Assembly (NCBI GenBank): GCA_018710785.1
Contig: DVJD01000116.1
Coordinates: 48,524-112,523, forward strand
Length of the DNA stretch: 64,000 bases
Reading direction: 5' to 3'
Source: Candidatus Fimimorpha excrementavium
GTDB taxonomy: Bacteria > Bacillota > Clostridia > Lachnospirales > Lachnospiraceae
Shown here: piece by piece, positions 38,613-47,175 of the stretch
How the letters are laid out: every line of letters starts with the position of its first letter
Position numbering within the stretch: the first letter of the stretch is position 1
Program-made: the position numbers and the translations under genes
Notes under the pieces: generated by a model
What the model was told of the DNA's origin: nothing
Seen by the model: the letters and a program-made list of their open reading frames with translations, nothing else
Database searches by the model: none

Positions 38613-39968
38613 ATGGAACAATTGACGAAGGAAGATGTACTTCGGCTGGTGGAAGAAGATGATGTGGAATTTATCCGCCTTCAGTTTACTGATATGTTCG
38701 GAATCATGAAAAATATTGCGATCACAGCCAGAGAATTGCCAAAGGCCCTGAATAACGAATGCATCATTGACGGAAGTTTCATTGATGGGATGGAAGGGGA
38801 AGAGGTTACGGATATGTATCTGCATCCGGATCTCAGTACGTTTGCCATTCTGCCGTGGCGGCCGCAGCAGGGGAAGGTGGCGAGACTTCTCTGTGATATT
38901 TACCGCCCTGACCAGACGCCATATCCCATCAGTTCCCGCTATGTACTGGACCGTGTCTCCAGGGAGGCAAAAGAAAAGGGGTATGAGATTTTAGTGGATC
39001 CGGAATGTGAGTTTTTCCTGTTCCATACCGATGATGACGGGATGCCCACCACAGTCACCCATGAAAGGGCAGGCTACTTGGATTTAAGCCCGGTGGACCT
39101 GGGAGAAAATGCCCGGAGGGATATTGTGCTGACCTTGGAAGAGATGGGATTTGAGATTACATCATCCCACCATGAGATCGCACCGGCCCAGCATGAAATT
39201 GATTTTGATTATGCGTCGGCTTTCCAGATGGCAGATCAGATTATGACGTTTAAAGTGGCCGTGCGCACGGTGGCAAAGCGTCATGGACTGCATGCCACCT
39301 TCATGCCAAAGCCCATTGCGGGAGTGAATGGTTCCGGTATGCACATCAATCTGGCTGTATTCAAAGATGGAAGAAACATTCTGCAAAAGGAAGATGACAG
39401 TCTGGGACTGAGCAAAGAAGGGTATTATTTTATCGGCGGTCTTTTGGCCCACAGCAAAGAAATGGCAGCCATCACAAATCCTCTGGTAAATTCCTATAAG
39501 AGACTGGTTCCGGGATTTGAAGCGCCCACGGAAGTGACCTGGTCCGAGTACAGCAAAAATTCTCTGATTCGTCTGCCCATGGGACGAAGAGGAAAAAACG
39601 GAGGCGGACAGGAGACGGGAACGCCGCTGGTTCAAAATAAGATTGAGCTGAGAAGTCCGGATGCTTCTGCCAACCCCTACCTGGTGTTTGCCGTCTGCAT
39701 TGCAGCGGGACTCCACGGGATTCAAAATAAGATCGATCCGGCCTGCTTTTTTAAGAATAAGTCGCCACGGACCGATGAGACGGGATTTGAACGCCTTCCG
39801 CAGAGCCTGAAAGAGGCCATCGATATCATGGAAGAAAGCAAATGGATGAAAGAAGTTTTGGGCGCAGAGTTTTTTGAAAAATATCTGGCAGCCAAGAAGA
39901 AGGAGTGGGAAACCTATTCCAGACAGGTATCGAATTGGGAACTGGAAGAATATCTGTATCGATTCTGA
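38613..39968 (+). CDS. glnA: Glutamine synthetase type I
   Basis: 451 residues, the GSI-alpha size. Signatures: LQFTDMFGIMKNIAI (about 25), DPECEFFLF, SSHHEIAPAQHEIDF, the ATP-binding KPIAGVNGSGMHINLAVF, then NSYKRLVPGFEAPTEVTWSE and KIELRSPDASANPYL. The in-frame extension upstream crosses the promoter, so the ATG at 38613 after AAGAGGA is the start. It has its own promoter and leader hairpin and is followed 40 bp later by an ANTAR regulator. Together with glnN this locus encodes two unrelated-length glutamine synthetases. Confidence 0.97.
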   Translation: MEQLTKEDVLRLVEEDDVEFIRLQFTDMFGIMKNIAITARELPKALNNECIIDGSFIDGMEGEEVTDMYLHPDLSTFAILPWRPQQGKVARLLCDIYRPDQTPYPISSRYVLDRVSREAKEKGYEILVDPECEFFLFHTDDDGMPTTVTHERAGYLDLSPVDLGENARRDIVLTLEEMGFEITSSHHEIAPAQHEIDFDYASAFQMADQIMTFKVAVRTVAKRHGLHATFMPKPIAGVNGSGMHINLAVFKDGRNILQKEDDSLGLSKEGYYFIGGLLAHSKEMAAITNPLVNSYKRLVPGFEAPTEVTWSEYSKNSLIRLPMGRRGKNGGGQETGTPLVQNKIELRSPDASANPYLVFAVCIAAGLHGIQNKIDPACFFKNKSPRTDETGFERLPQSLKEAIDIMEESKWMKEVLGAEFFEKYLAAKKKEWETYSRQVSNWELEEYLYRF

Positions 39969-40008
39969 TATCTGTTTCGACTAAAAAATAGACAAAGAGG
40001 TGCATGGG

Positions 40009-40563
40009 ATGAACAGCAGTATCATAGTAGTATTCCCCAATATGGATGATGCAAAGAAAATCTGCGGGATTTTAGTGCGTCATGGATTTTCCGTAGCGGG
40101 TGTGTTTAACACAGCGGCTCATGCACTGGCAGGGGCATCGGAACTGGATGGCGGGATTGTCATCAGCGGATGTAAACTTTCGGATATGGGGTATGCAGAT
40201 CTGAGGGAATATCTGCCAAAAACCTTTGAACTTCTGGTAATCGGTTCGCCCAAAATGCTTTCGTCTGTGAACGGAACGGTTTTGACGATCCAGACACCGA
40301 TGAAATCGTCCGATTTATTAAATACGGTGGAAATGGTGCTGGCACAGCAGGAGAGAAAGCGGAAAAAGGAAAAAAAGAAGCCGAAGCCCCGCTCCTGGAA
40401 AGAACAGAATTATATTAACAATGCAAAGAATCTTCTGATGGAGAGAAACCATCTGTCAGAGGAAGAAGCCTTTCGGTATATTCAGAAAAGCAGCATGGAT
40501 TCCGGGACCAATATGGTGGAGACCGCCCAGATGATTTTGATGCTGATGATCTATGAAGAATAA
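40009..40563 (+). CDS. ANTAR-domain RNA-binding regulator (NasT/NitR-like)
   Basis: 184 residues. The first 110 resemble a receiver domain (IIVVFPNMDDAKKICGILVRHGF), but the strand where a phospho-accepting Asp belongs reads GIVISGCKLSDMG, so it looks like a pseudo-receiver. After a Lys-rich linker (RKRKKEKKKPKP) comes an ANTAR domain (about 132-180): AKNLLMERNHLSEEEAFRYI and MVETAQMIL. ANTAR proteins bind paired RNA hairpins and prevent transcription termination, often for nitrogen genes. Its place after glnA, amid genes with leader terminators, makes it the prime candidate regulator. ATG at 40009 has AAAGAGG upstream. A terminator follows. Confidence 0.9.
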   Translation: MNSSIIVVFPNMDDAKKICGILVRHGFSVAGVFNTAAHALAGASELDGGIVISGCKLSDMGYADLREYLPKTFELLVIGSPKMLSSVNGTVLTIQTPMKSSDLLNTVEMVLAQQERKRKKEKKKPKPRSWKEQNYINNAKNLLMERNHLSEEEAFRYIQKSSMDSGTNMVETAQMILMLMIYEE

Positions 40564-40573
40564 CGGGATGGAG

Positions 40574-40608
40574 AAGGGGAAGCCGCAGAATTCGCAGCTT
40601 CCCCTTTG
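40574..40608 (+). terminator. Terminator after the ANTAR gene
   Basis: AAGGGGAAGC and GCTTCCCCTT pair around a GCAGAATTCGC-containing loop, then T. The same GCAGAATTCGC loop core occurs in the terminator at 42049. Confidence 0.8.
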
Positions 40609-40911
40609 ACGTTTCAAATCGGATAGTCTAAGCCTTTTATTCCAGCCGACGGTTTAAGATTCGTTCCAGCTGCTTTAAATCATCGAATGGAAATCGCCTC
40701 AAAACGAAACAGCAAAATATACAGCCAACAGGACAAAGAGGATTGGGAATTTTCAAAAAATGTGGTATACTCCATGGTGTACAGGGAAAATGGATGCCGA
40801 TGAGGGGCTTTTGGATGATACATTGCATGTCAAAGGTGTGATGGCGGGAGGAACCTTTCTTCCCGTCGGCAGCGAATCAGAAATATGATAGATATAGACA
40901 GGGGAGAAACG
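40609..40911 (+). promoter_or_regulatory. Spacer with promoter of the SLC13-type permease
   Basis: TTGGGA (40743-40748), 17-bp spacer, TATACT (40766-40771). A 9-bp hairpin CGGGAGGAA/TTCTTCCCG (40845-40865) without T-tract lies in the leader. A 63-codon minus-strand frame here has no supporting features and is not called. GGGGAG at 40901-40906 is the ribosome site for the permease. Confidence 0.5.
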
Positions 40912-42039
40912 ATGGTGTTAAAAAAGGTTATGCAAAAGGCAAAACAGGATGTGGTTTTGACTGCGGCGTGGGTACTGGCCGTGGGATCGGCTTTTTTGAT
41001 CCCTCCGGATCAGCAATATATTGAATATTTGGATGGGAAGACGCTGGGCCTTTTGTTCTGTCTGATGACAATCATGGGCGGACTGCAGAATCTGGGATTT
41101 TTTACAAGAATCGGAAGCCGCTTTATCCGCTGCGTAAAGAGTACGGTATCTCTGAGCGCCAGTTTGATCTTTCTGTGCTTTTTTTCCAGCATGGTGATTA
41201 CCAATGACGTGGCGCTGATTACCTTTGTGCCGTTTACCATGGTGATTCTTTCCATGGTGGAAAAGAAGGAATATATGGTTCCCATCGTGACGATGCAGAC
41301 CATAGCCGCGAATCTGGGGAGTATGGTGACTCCCATCGGCAATCCGCAGAATCTGTATCTCTACTCCAGGATGGATCTGGGACTGTTTCCCTTTATGGGC
41401 ATTATGCTTCCATATGCAGTGGTGACGGGAGGGATGCTGGCATTGTTTTTAGCAATGCAGAAGAAAGAAAAGATACGTCATGTGGAAGTGGTTTTGCAGG
41501 AACAGATTCGCAAGCCTGCGAAAGAGTGGATGTACGGAGGATTATTTTTGCTGTCAGTGGGTGTGATTGCCGGTGTGCTTCCGATTTCAGCGGTGTTTGT
41601 GATTACGGTTCTGGTGACGGCTTGCTTTGACCGAACGGCTTTTCGGAAGGTGGATTATGGTCTGCTGCTTACGTTTATCGGTTTTTTCATATTTATTGGC
41701 AATATGAAGCGTATCCCGCAGTTTTCTTCCCTTCTCTCGTCCTTCCTTCAGGGAAACGAGGTGGTGACCGCCGTGCTGACCAGTCAGGTGATCAGTAATG
41801 TGCCAAGCGCTCTTTTGCTGTCCGGATTCACGGATCAGACCAGAGAATTGGTGATCGGAACGAATCTGGGCGGATTGGGGACGCTGATCGCATCCATGGC
41901 AAGCCTGATTTCCTACAAACAGGTGGTGCGGGAAGCGCCGCAGCAGAAAGGGAGATATCTGGCCTATTTTACAGGTGCCAATCTGATTTTTCTGGCGGTC
42001 CTGCTGGGACAATATTTCCTTATGAATTCCATTATGTAA
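40912..42039 (+). CDS. Anion/arsenite-type permease (ion transporter superfamily, SLC13/ArsB-like)
   Basis: 375 residues with about ten hydrophobic segments. Two related halves each carry an asparagine-containing re-entrant signature: VITNDVALITFVPFTMVILS (about 100) with NLGSMVTPIGNPQNLYLYS, and VISNVPSALLLSGFT (about 300) with NLGGLGTLIASMASLISYK. This is the pattern of the ArsB/NhaD/CitM superfamily, in which Asn-Pro motifs line the transport path. The ion or acid carried is unknown. GGGGAG lies 5 bp before the ATG. Monocistronic; ends at a terminator shared with the convergent phosphoesterase. Confidence 0.8.
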   Translation: MVLKKVMQKAKQDVVLTAAWVLAVGSAFLIPPDQQYIEYLDGKTLGLLFCLMTIMGGLQNLGFFTRIGSRFIRCVKSTVSLSASLIFLCFFSSMVITNDVALITFVPFTMVILSMVEKKEYMVPIVTMQTIAANLGSMVTPIGNPQNLYLYSRMDLGLFPFMGIMLPYAVVTGGMLALFLAMQKKEKIRHVEVVLQEQIRKPAKEWMYGGLFLLSVGVIAGVLPISAVFVITVLVTACFDRTAFRKVDYGLLLTFIGFFIFIGNMKRIPQFSSLLSSFLQGNEVVTAVLTSQVISNVPSALLLSGFTDQTRELVIGTNLGGLGTLIASMASLISYKQVVREAPQQKGRYLAYFTGANLIFLAVLLGQYFLMNSIM

Positions 42040-42048
42040 ATAAATAGG

Positions 42049-42071
42049 GGGAGTGCAGAATTCGCACTCCC
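42049..42071. terminator. Symmetric terminator between convergent genes
   Basis: GGGAGTGC and GCACTCCC pair around AGAATTC. The T-run is short on both strands, so efficiency is uncertain. Confidence 0.6.
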
Positions 42072-42091
42072 ATCCTATGGAACGCACGGAC

Positions 42092-42715
42092 TCAGCTTCT
42101 CTTGGGTTGTCCAAGCTTGGTTTCATCCACCTCCAGGAGATACTGCTGAAACCCATTGATGATGGTGGTGTCTTTGTACTGAGAGATGCGTTTGTATTTC
42201 CCGCCGTAGGTGGCGTGGACATGGCCATGGATAAAGTAAGACGGGCTGTACTCGTCCATCAAGTCCACAAAGGCCTCGAATCCCATGTGAGGCAGGTCAT
42301 CGCTGTCGTTGATTTTATAGGCCGGGGAATGGGCAAGAAGGATATCGAATCCTTTATGGCGGTGCAGGGAAAACCACATTTTCCTTGCCCGCTTTTTCAT
42401 TTCCTTTTGTGAAAACTGATGGGGACCGTCTTTATAACGCATGGAACCGCCCAGCCCCAGAATACGGACTCCTTTATGGACATAGATCTGATTTTCTATG
42501 CAGAGACAACCTTCCGGAGGCGTTTTCTCATAGCAGCCATCGTGGTTGCCGTGTACATATAAGACAGGAGCGCTGGTAAAGGTAGCGATAAATGACAGGT
42601 ATTGGGGGGACAAATCTCCGCAAGATAAAACCAGATCAACACCCGCCAGCTTGCTTCTGTCAAAATAATCCCAAAGTGATTTACATTCTTCATCTGCTAG
42701 AATTAGTATTTTCAT
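42092..42715 (-). CDS. Calcineurin-like metallophosphoesterase
   Basis: 207 residues. Conserved blocks of the fold are present: LVLSCGDLSPQYL (about 30), VLYVHGNHDGCYE (about 53), a lone His in ILLAHSPAY (about 127) and YFIHGHVHATYG (about 160). The first block, normally D-x-H, reads LADEECKSL, so one metal ligand His is missing. It may still bind metal by another residue or act as a mono-metal enzyme. Its ATG overlaps the stop of the upstream BMP-ParB gene (ATGA), so both are coupled. Substrate unknown. Confidence 0.82.
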   Translation of the reverse strand: MKILILADEECKSLWDYFDRSKLAGVDLVLSCGDLSPQYLSFIATFTSAPVLYVHGNHDGCYEKTPPEGCLCIENQIYVHKGVRILGLGGSMRYKDGPHQFSQKEMKKRARKMWFSLHRHKGFDILLAHSPAYKINDSDDLPHMGFEAFVDLMDEYSPSYFIHGHVHATYGGKYKRISQYKDTTIINGFQQYLLEVDETKLGQPKRS

Positions 42716-44655
42716 AAGTAAAGACCGTCCTTGTTTAAATCTTTTACTCCTACGCCCTGAAGGCGGACAATTGCTTGTGCTTCTTTGGAAAGCTCCTCCA
42801 TCGAAGGAAAGGACCCGATTACATTATTGTTTAACCAGTCCATGTGGATGATTTCTTCTGGGGTGATGGAAGTATTTTCATCGCGGTGCACAATCCCTGT
42901 TTGAGAAGTCAAAATACCGGAAAAAGGATTGAAATCGCTGGAAATAATATTACTCTTGACCAGTTCAACCAAACGCTTTAAGCCGGTTGGGAGTTTTTGA
43001 GAATAGATAATGTCGATGACATCAGCAGACATTCCCCACCAGTAGTTGATGGCATGCATGCCTTCTTCCATGTTGTCTTCACTTTCCCAGCTGCCGTTTA
43101 ATATGCTTTCTATGAGTTTTTTGTAAAAAGCGCCCCAGTGCCAGATGGGCATCGCAATATTATCCATGTCGGTGCCATTGTAATGGCTCAGGCCAAAGCG
43201 GCGGTTTCGAAGCCCCGGTGTGATCAGATCCTGACTGGAGATATAGGAGATGCCTTTGGAACGGAAATCGCTGATGATCTCATTTTGGCTTTTTACAGTG
43301 CTCCATTCCAGATATACCCTGGAGCGGGGATTTACCATCTGGGCGCCAAGAGCAAAGGCATTGATGCCGGCGGTGATTCCGCAGATGGGGTAATCGGCGA
43401 TGTAGCCGATCTTGCCATTTTCTGCCAGAGAGCCGGCGATGATTCCTGCCAAAAATTTGGCTTCATGCAGACGGGCATAGTAGGTGCGGATGTACCGGTG
43501 AGGGCAGTACAGAGAACAATTGAGTATTTTCACATCAGGATGGCTGATGGCTGCCTTCAGACTGGCCTCCATAAACTGCGGCGTGGTGGTGAAAATGATA
43601 TCATTTTCTTCCGAAGCTGCCTTTTCCACTGCTTCATCGGCGGAATCGCCGGGAGTCACGTTATCCGTATAAGAAGTTTCAATCTGGTCACCGAAGGTTT
43701 CCTCCAGATAATACCGCCCCAGTTCATGGCCATACGTCCAGCTGGAGGTCTCGGCGGTCTTATCATGAATAAATGCAACTTTTAACTTTTTATTGCTGGA
43801 TGGCCACAAGCGTCCGAAAAATGTTTTCTTAGGCTCTTCGGAAGGATCCATCAAAAGTTCCACCGATTGGTCTTCCGTCAAAAGCATGATCTCATCCCAG
43901 ATTTTCTGGAGCTCTTCTTTCATCTGAGACGGAAGTTTCTGCACCATATCCTTATAGCCATAGATGTTCAGGTAAACCAGCATGGCATCCGCCGGTGTTA
44001 TGGAGAGCCGTTCTCCTCCGTTTTCCTGGAAGGCTTTGGCAAACCGGTAGTAACAGGAGCGGAAATCCTCTTTCTGCAGATCCGTCCATGGCTCCGAAGA
44101 ATCCGGGCTGATAAACTGAAGAAGTTTTGTGAATCCGCCTTCTTCACTGAACCAGATATAGTTGACATTTGTAATTTTATAGAAAGACAGGAATTCATAA
44201 TAAATTTTATTTTCCTTTTCATCGGTGCGCTTGGGAACCAGGCGGGTGACAGTGCCCGGAATGGTGACCGCGTCAAAATATTTCAGGACGCTGACCCGTT
44301 TGTTCCCCTCTACGACGTAAAAGCGGTTCATGAATTCATATGCCTTGATGGGATCACGAATCCCTTCTTTCAGATGGGCATCACAGAGACTGGACCATTT
44401 GAAAGCAAACTCACTGCTGGAATTCAAAAGAGGCATAAAATTGGGCGCAAAGGCAGTACGCCTTCCGACTGCGTACGTGCCGACGATTAATTTAATGGGA
44501 ATTTGCACAAGCCCGAGGGGAACTTCAGATACCACGTCTGTGTGAGACAGCAATTCTTCCAGAACCTGGAGATACGGATATGTGCCGTGCATCAGGTGTT
44601 CCTGATAGGAACGTTCCCCCATGCGGAGGGCTTTATTATAATCACCGAATGACAT
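42712..44655 (-). CDS. BMP-type ligand-binding protein fused to ParB-like N-terminal domain, cytoplasmic
   Basis: 647 residues from the ATG after AGGAAAGGAAAGTGATAGAA; an upstream TTG at 44772 starts at a TTGACA that may be a promoter instead. Residues about 1-290 include NRFYVVEGNKRVSVLKYF (about 130), the ParB/Srx-like nucleotide-binding pattern. Residues about 295-610 match basic membrane lipoproteins that bind nucleosides (LKVAFIHDKTAETSSWTYGH, AKFLAGIIAGSLAENGKIGY). There is no signal peptide or lipobox, so this BMP domain is probably intracellular. A regulatory or sensing role, perhaps for nucleosides, is inference. Co-translated with the metallophosphoesterase. Confidence 0.75.
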   Translation of the reverse strand: MSFGDYNKALRMGERSYQEHLMHGTYPYLQVLEELLSHTDVVSEVPLGLVQIPIKLIVGTYAVGRRTAFAPNFMPLLNSSSEFAFKWSSLCDAHLKEGIRDPIKAYEFMNRFYVVEGNKRVSVLKYFDAVTIPGTVTRLVPKRTDEKENKIYYEFLSFYKITNVNYIWFSEEGGFTKLLQFISPDSSEPWTDLQKEDFRSCYYRFAKAFQENGGERLSITPADAMLVYLNIYGYKDMVQKLPSQMKEELQKIWDEIMLLTEDQSVELLMDPSEEPKKTFFGRLWPSSNKKLKVAFIHDKTAETSSWTYGHELGRYYLEETFGDQIETSYTDNVTPGDSADEAVEKAASEENDIIFTTTPQFMEASLKAAISHPDVKILNCSLYCPHRYIRTYYARLHEAKFLAGIIAGSLAENGKIGYIADYPICGITAGINAFALGAQMVNPRSRVYLEWSTVKSQNEIISDFRSKGISYISSQDLITPGLRNRRFGLSHYNGTDMDNIAMPIWHWGAFYKKLIESILNGSWESEDNMEEGMHAINYWWGMSADVIDIIYSQKLPTGLKRLVELVKSNIISSDFNPFSGILTSQTGIVHRDENTSITPEEIIHMDWLNNNVIGSFPSMEELSKEAQAIVRLQGVGVKDLNKDGLYL

Positions 44656-44827
44656 TTCTATCACTTTCCTTTCCTGATTTAAGGGGAGCATTCTTTTATA
44701 AACATCATAATATTCATTATGAATGATTTCTGCTACATCATAACAATAAATGCAGAACAATCTTTTTGTCAAGGTATTTCTTGATTTCCTGACAGAAGCC
44801 CTGTGAAGGAAAATCCGCCGACGATAG

Positions 44828-44855
44828 TTGCATTTTCCCTGATTTATGTTATACT
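44828..44855 (+). promoter_or_regulatory. Promoter of the pyrH operon
   Basis: TTGCAT (44828-44833), 16-bp spacer, TATACT (44850-44855), 35 bp before the pyrH ATG. Confidence 0.6.
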
Positions 44856-44889
44856 AAGGAATAGTAAAGAATCAAAGAGAGGTACCCGT

Positions 44890-45594
44890 ATGGATAAGAC
44901 GAGACGAGTTCTGCTCAAGCTTAGCGGAGAAGCGCTGGCAGGACCCAGGAAAACAGGATTTGATGAGGAGACAGTGAAGAAGGTGGCTTCCCAGGTGAAG
45001 GCCTCTGTGGATCAGGGAGTTCAGGTCGGTATTGTGATCGGCGGAGGGAATTTCTGGAGAGGCAGACAGAGCGATGCCATCGATCGTCCAAAGGCTGACC
45101 AGATCGGCATGCTTGCCACGATTATGAACTGTATTTATGTATCTGAAATCTTCCGCACGGCTGGTATGAAGACTGAGATTTTTACGCCGTTTGTGTGCGG
45201 TGCCATGACGAAACTGTTTTCCAAGGATGAGGCCAATGAAGCATTCCGTCAGGGGAAAGTGGTATTTTTTGCCGGAGGTACCGGACATCCATATTTCTCA
45301 ACGGATACGGGAATTGTACTGCGTGCCATTGAAATGGAAGCGGATATTATTCTGCTGGCAAAAGCAATAGACGGAGTTTATGACAGCGATCCGGCTGTAA
45401 ATCCGGATGCCAGAAAGTATGACACGATATCCATTCAGGAAGTGGTGGACAAGCGTCTGGCTGTGATCGATCTGACCGCCTCCATCATGTGTCTGGAAAA
45501 TCATATGCCGCTGGCCGTATTTGGACTGAACGAAGAAAACAGTATCACGAATGCGATGAACGGGACGATTACAGGAACCATTGTGACGGCATAA
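44890..45594 (+). CDS. pyrH: UMP kinase
   Basis: 234 residues, the amino-acid-kinase-fold UMP kinase of bacteria. RVLLKLSGEALAG at the start, VGIVIGGGNFWRGR (about 45), VFFAGGTGHPYFSTDT (about 127) and LLAKAIDGVYDSDP are family motifs. It makes UDP and is usually a hexamer under GTP/UTP control. The ATG at 44890 follows AGAGAGG; the longer frame from 44803 overlaps the promoter. frr follows 86 bp downstream, the standard pairing. Confidence 0.96.
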   Translation: MDKTRRVLLKLSGEALAGPRKTGFDEETVKKVASQVKASVDQGVQVGIVIGGGNFWRGRQSDAIDRPKADQIGMLATIMNCIYVSEIFRTAGMKTEIFTPFVCGAMTKLFSKDEANEAFRQGKVVFFAGGTGHPYFSTDTGIVLRAIEMEADIILLAKAIDGVYDSDPAVNPDARKYDTISIQEVVDKRLAVIDLTASIMCLENHMPLAVFGLNEENSITNAMNGTITGTIVTA

Positions 45595-45680
45595 GGCGTT
45601 TGCGGTGGATCGTAAGCTGCCCATGCAAAAATCGTGTCGGACAGCAGAATGGAATAATTTAGAATGGGAGAGAGTAAAAT

Positions 45681-46235
45681 ATGAACGAAGCGATTGCTAA
45701 ATTTAAAGAAAAAATGCAGAAAACTTGCAATGGACTGGAAGCAGAATTTGCAACCATCCGTGCCGGAAGGGCCAACCCCAATGTATTGAATAAAATCATG
45801 GTGGAGTATTACGGAGTGCCGACTCCGATGCAGCAGGTGGCCAATATTTCTGTGCCGGAAGCAAGGATGATCCAGATTCAGCCATGGGAAAAAACGCTGA
45901 TCAAAGCCATTGAAAAGGCGATTCTGGCATCGGATCTGGGAATCACACCGTCCAATGACGGCCATGTGATCCGTCTGGTATTTCCGGAATTGACAGAGGA
46001 GAGAAGAAAAGAACTCGTTAAGGATATTAAGAAGAAAGGCGAAGCAGCCAAGGTTGCAGTCCGCAACGTGCGCCGTGATGCCAACGATGCGCTGAAAAAG
46101 CAGAATAAAGCCAACGAAATTACAGAAGATGAACTGAAAGAGGGCGAAGAAGATATTCAGAAGATGACAGATAAATTCATCGCTGAAATTGATAAGTTGG
46201 TAGAAACTAAGTCCAAGGAGATCATGACCGTATAA
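45681..46235 (+). CDS. frr: Ribosome recycling factor
   Basis: 184 residues, full length. It splits post-termination ribosomes with [22 protein letters not shown] (about 22), [20 protein letters not shown] (about 63), [20 protein letters not shown] and the C-terminal Lys/Glu-rich three-helix bundle are diagnostic. GGGAGAG precedes the ATG. A terminator lies 135 bp past the stop, so pyrH-frr may be partly insulated from uppS. Confidence 0.97.
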   Translation: MNEAIAKFKEKMQKTCNGLEAEFATIRAGRANPNVLNKIMVEYYGVPTPMQQVANISVPEARMIQIQPWEKTLIKAIEKAILASDLGITPSNDGHVIRLVFPELTEERRKELVKDIKKKGEAAKVAVRNVRRDANDALKKQNKANEITEDELKEGEEDIQKMTDKFIAEIDKLVETKSKEIMTV

Positions 46236-46369
46236 TTGGGAGCGTGAAGTTGTTGGATTTACTGATCGAAATGGCAGAAGAGGGGAAACCATGCATATGG
46301 AATGCGCAGGGTCCCCGGATGCCGCGAATGGATAAAAATCGCAGCATGGAAAACAGGTCTTGAAAAAAT

Positions 46370-46398
46370 AGGGGTGGGTGAAGGCCTGCCCCTTTTTA
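46370..46398 (+). terminator. Terminator-like hairpin between frr and uppS
   Basis: AGGGGTGGG (46370-46378) and CCTGCCCCT (46385-46393) pair over 9 bp with two wobbles around TGAAGG, followed by TTTT. It lies inside an otherwise co-directional operon. Confidence 0.7.
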
Positions 46399-46439
46399 GC
46401 CTTTTGGAAGAGCAGTGCTGCGAGGGAATGGAGAAAAGT

Positions 46440-47156
46440 ATGGAACAAGAGAGAAAAATACCGGCTCATGTGGCGATTATCCTGGACGGCAATGGGCGCT
46501 GGGCAAAGAAGAGAGGCCTTCCAAGGACCATGGGTCACACGGAGGGGTGTAAAGTGGTGGAGCAGACGGTGGAAGATGCTGCACGTCTGGGAATTTCATA
46601 TCTGACTGTCTATGCGTTTTCGACGGAGAACTGGAAACGTTCCGATGAAGAAGTGGGAGCTTTGATGCAGTTATTCCGCTACTATATGAAGCGGCTTTTA
46701 AAAGTGGCGGTAAAAAATAATGTGCGGGTAAAGATGATTGGAGAAAAAAGTCGATTTGCATCGGATATTATAGCGGGAATCGATGCCCTGGAAGAACAGA
46801 CGAAGGACAATACCGGGCTGACGTTTACCATCGCTGTCAATTATGGAAGCAGGGACGAGATCCGTCGTGCTGTCACAAAGATTGCGGAGGAAGTGGAAGC
46901 GGGAACGCTGACGGCCGATGCGATTACGGAAGAGACGATACAGAATCATTTGGATACAGCAGGGATTCCGGACCCGGATTTATTGATCCGAACAAGCGGG
47001 GAACTGCGGCTTTCCAATTTTCTGCTGTGGCAGTGTGCCTATACGGAGTTCTACGTTACGGATATTTACTGGCCTGATTTTAATAAGGAAGAACTGGAAA
47101 AGGCCATAGACAGCTATAATAAGCGTGACAGACGCTACGGCGGGGTGAAAAAGTAG
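46440..47156 (+). CDS. uppS: Undecaprenyl diphosphate synthase (cis-prenyltransferase)
   Basis: 238 residues. It extends farnesyl-PP to the C55 carrier for wall synthesis. Asp16 in IILDGNGRWAKKRG is the catalytic residue; YAFSTENWKR, VNYGSRDEI and the diphosphate-binding DLLIRTSGELRLSNFLLWQ follow. Several in-frame starts exist; GGAG 6 bp before 46440 is the best spaced, with 46428 the alternative. It is followed by cdsA after 19 bp. Confidence 0.95.
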   Translation: MEQERKIPAHVAIILDGNGRWAKKRGLPRTMGHTEGCKVVEQTVEDAARLGISYLTVYAFSTENWKRSDEEVGALMQLFRYYMKRLLKVAVKNNVRVKMIGEKSRFASDIIAGIDALEEQTKDNTGLTFTIAVNYGSRDEIRRAVTKIAEEVEAGTLTADAITEETIQNHLDTAGIPDPDLLIRTSGELRLSNFLLWQCAYTEFYVTDIYWPDFNKEELEKAIDSYNKRDRRYGGVKK

Positions 47157-47175
47157 AAGGGGAAAGGATGGTCTT

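Noticed and set aside
40637-40828. 63-codon minus-strand frame in the spacer before the SLC13-type permease
   Set aside because: Its last 20 residues look faintly like a transposase tail, but there is no ribosome site, the frame covers the likely permease promoter, and no other transposase trace is nearby.
44656-44772. N-terminal 39-codon extension of the BMP-ParB protein from TTG
   Set aside because: The TTG lies in a TTGACA that is more likely a -35 element, and a good ribosome site precedes the inner ATG. Not fully excluded.
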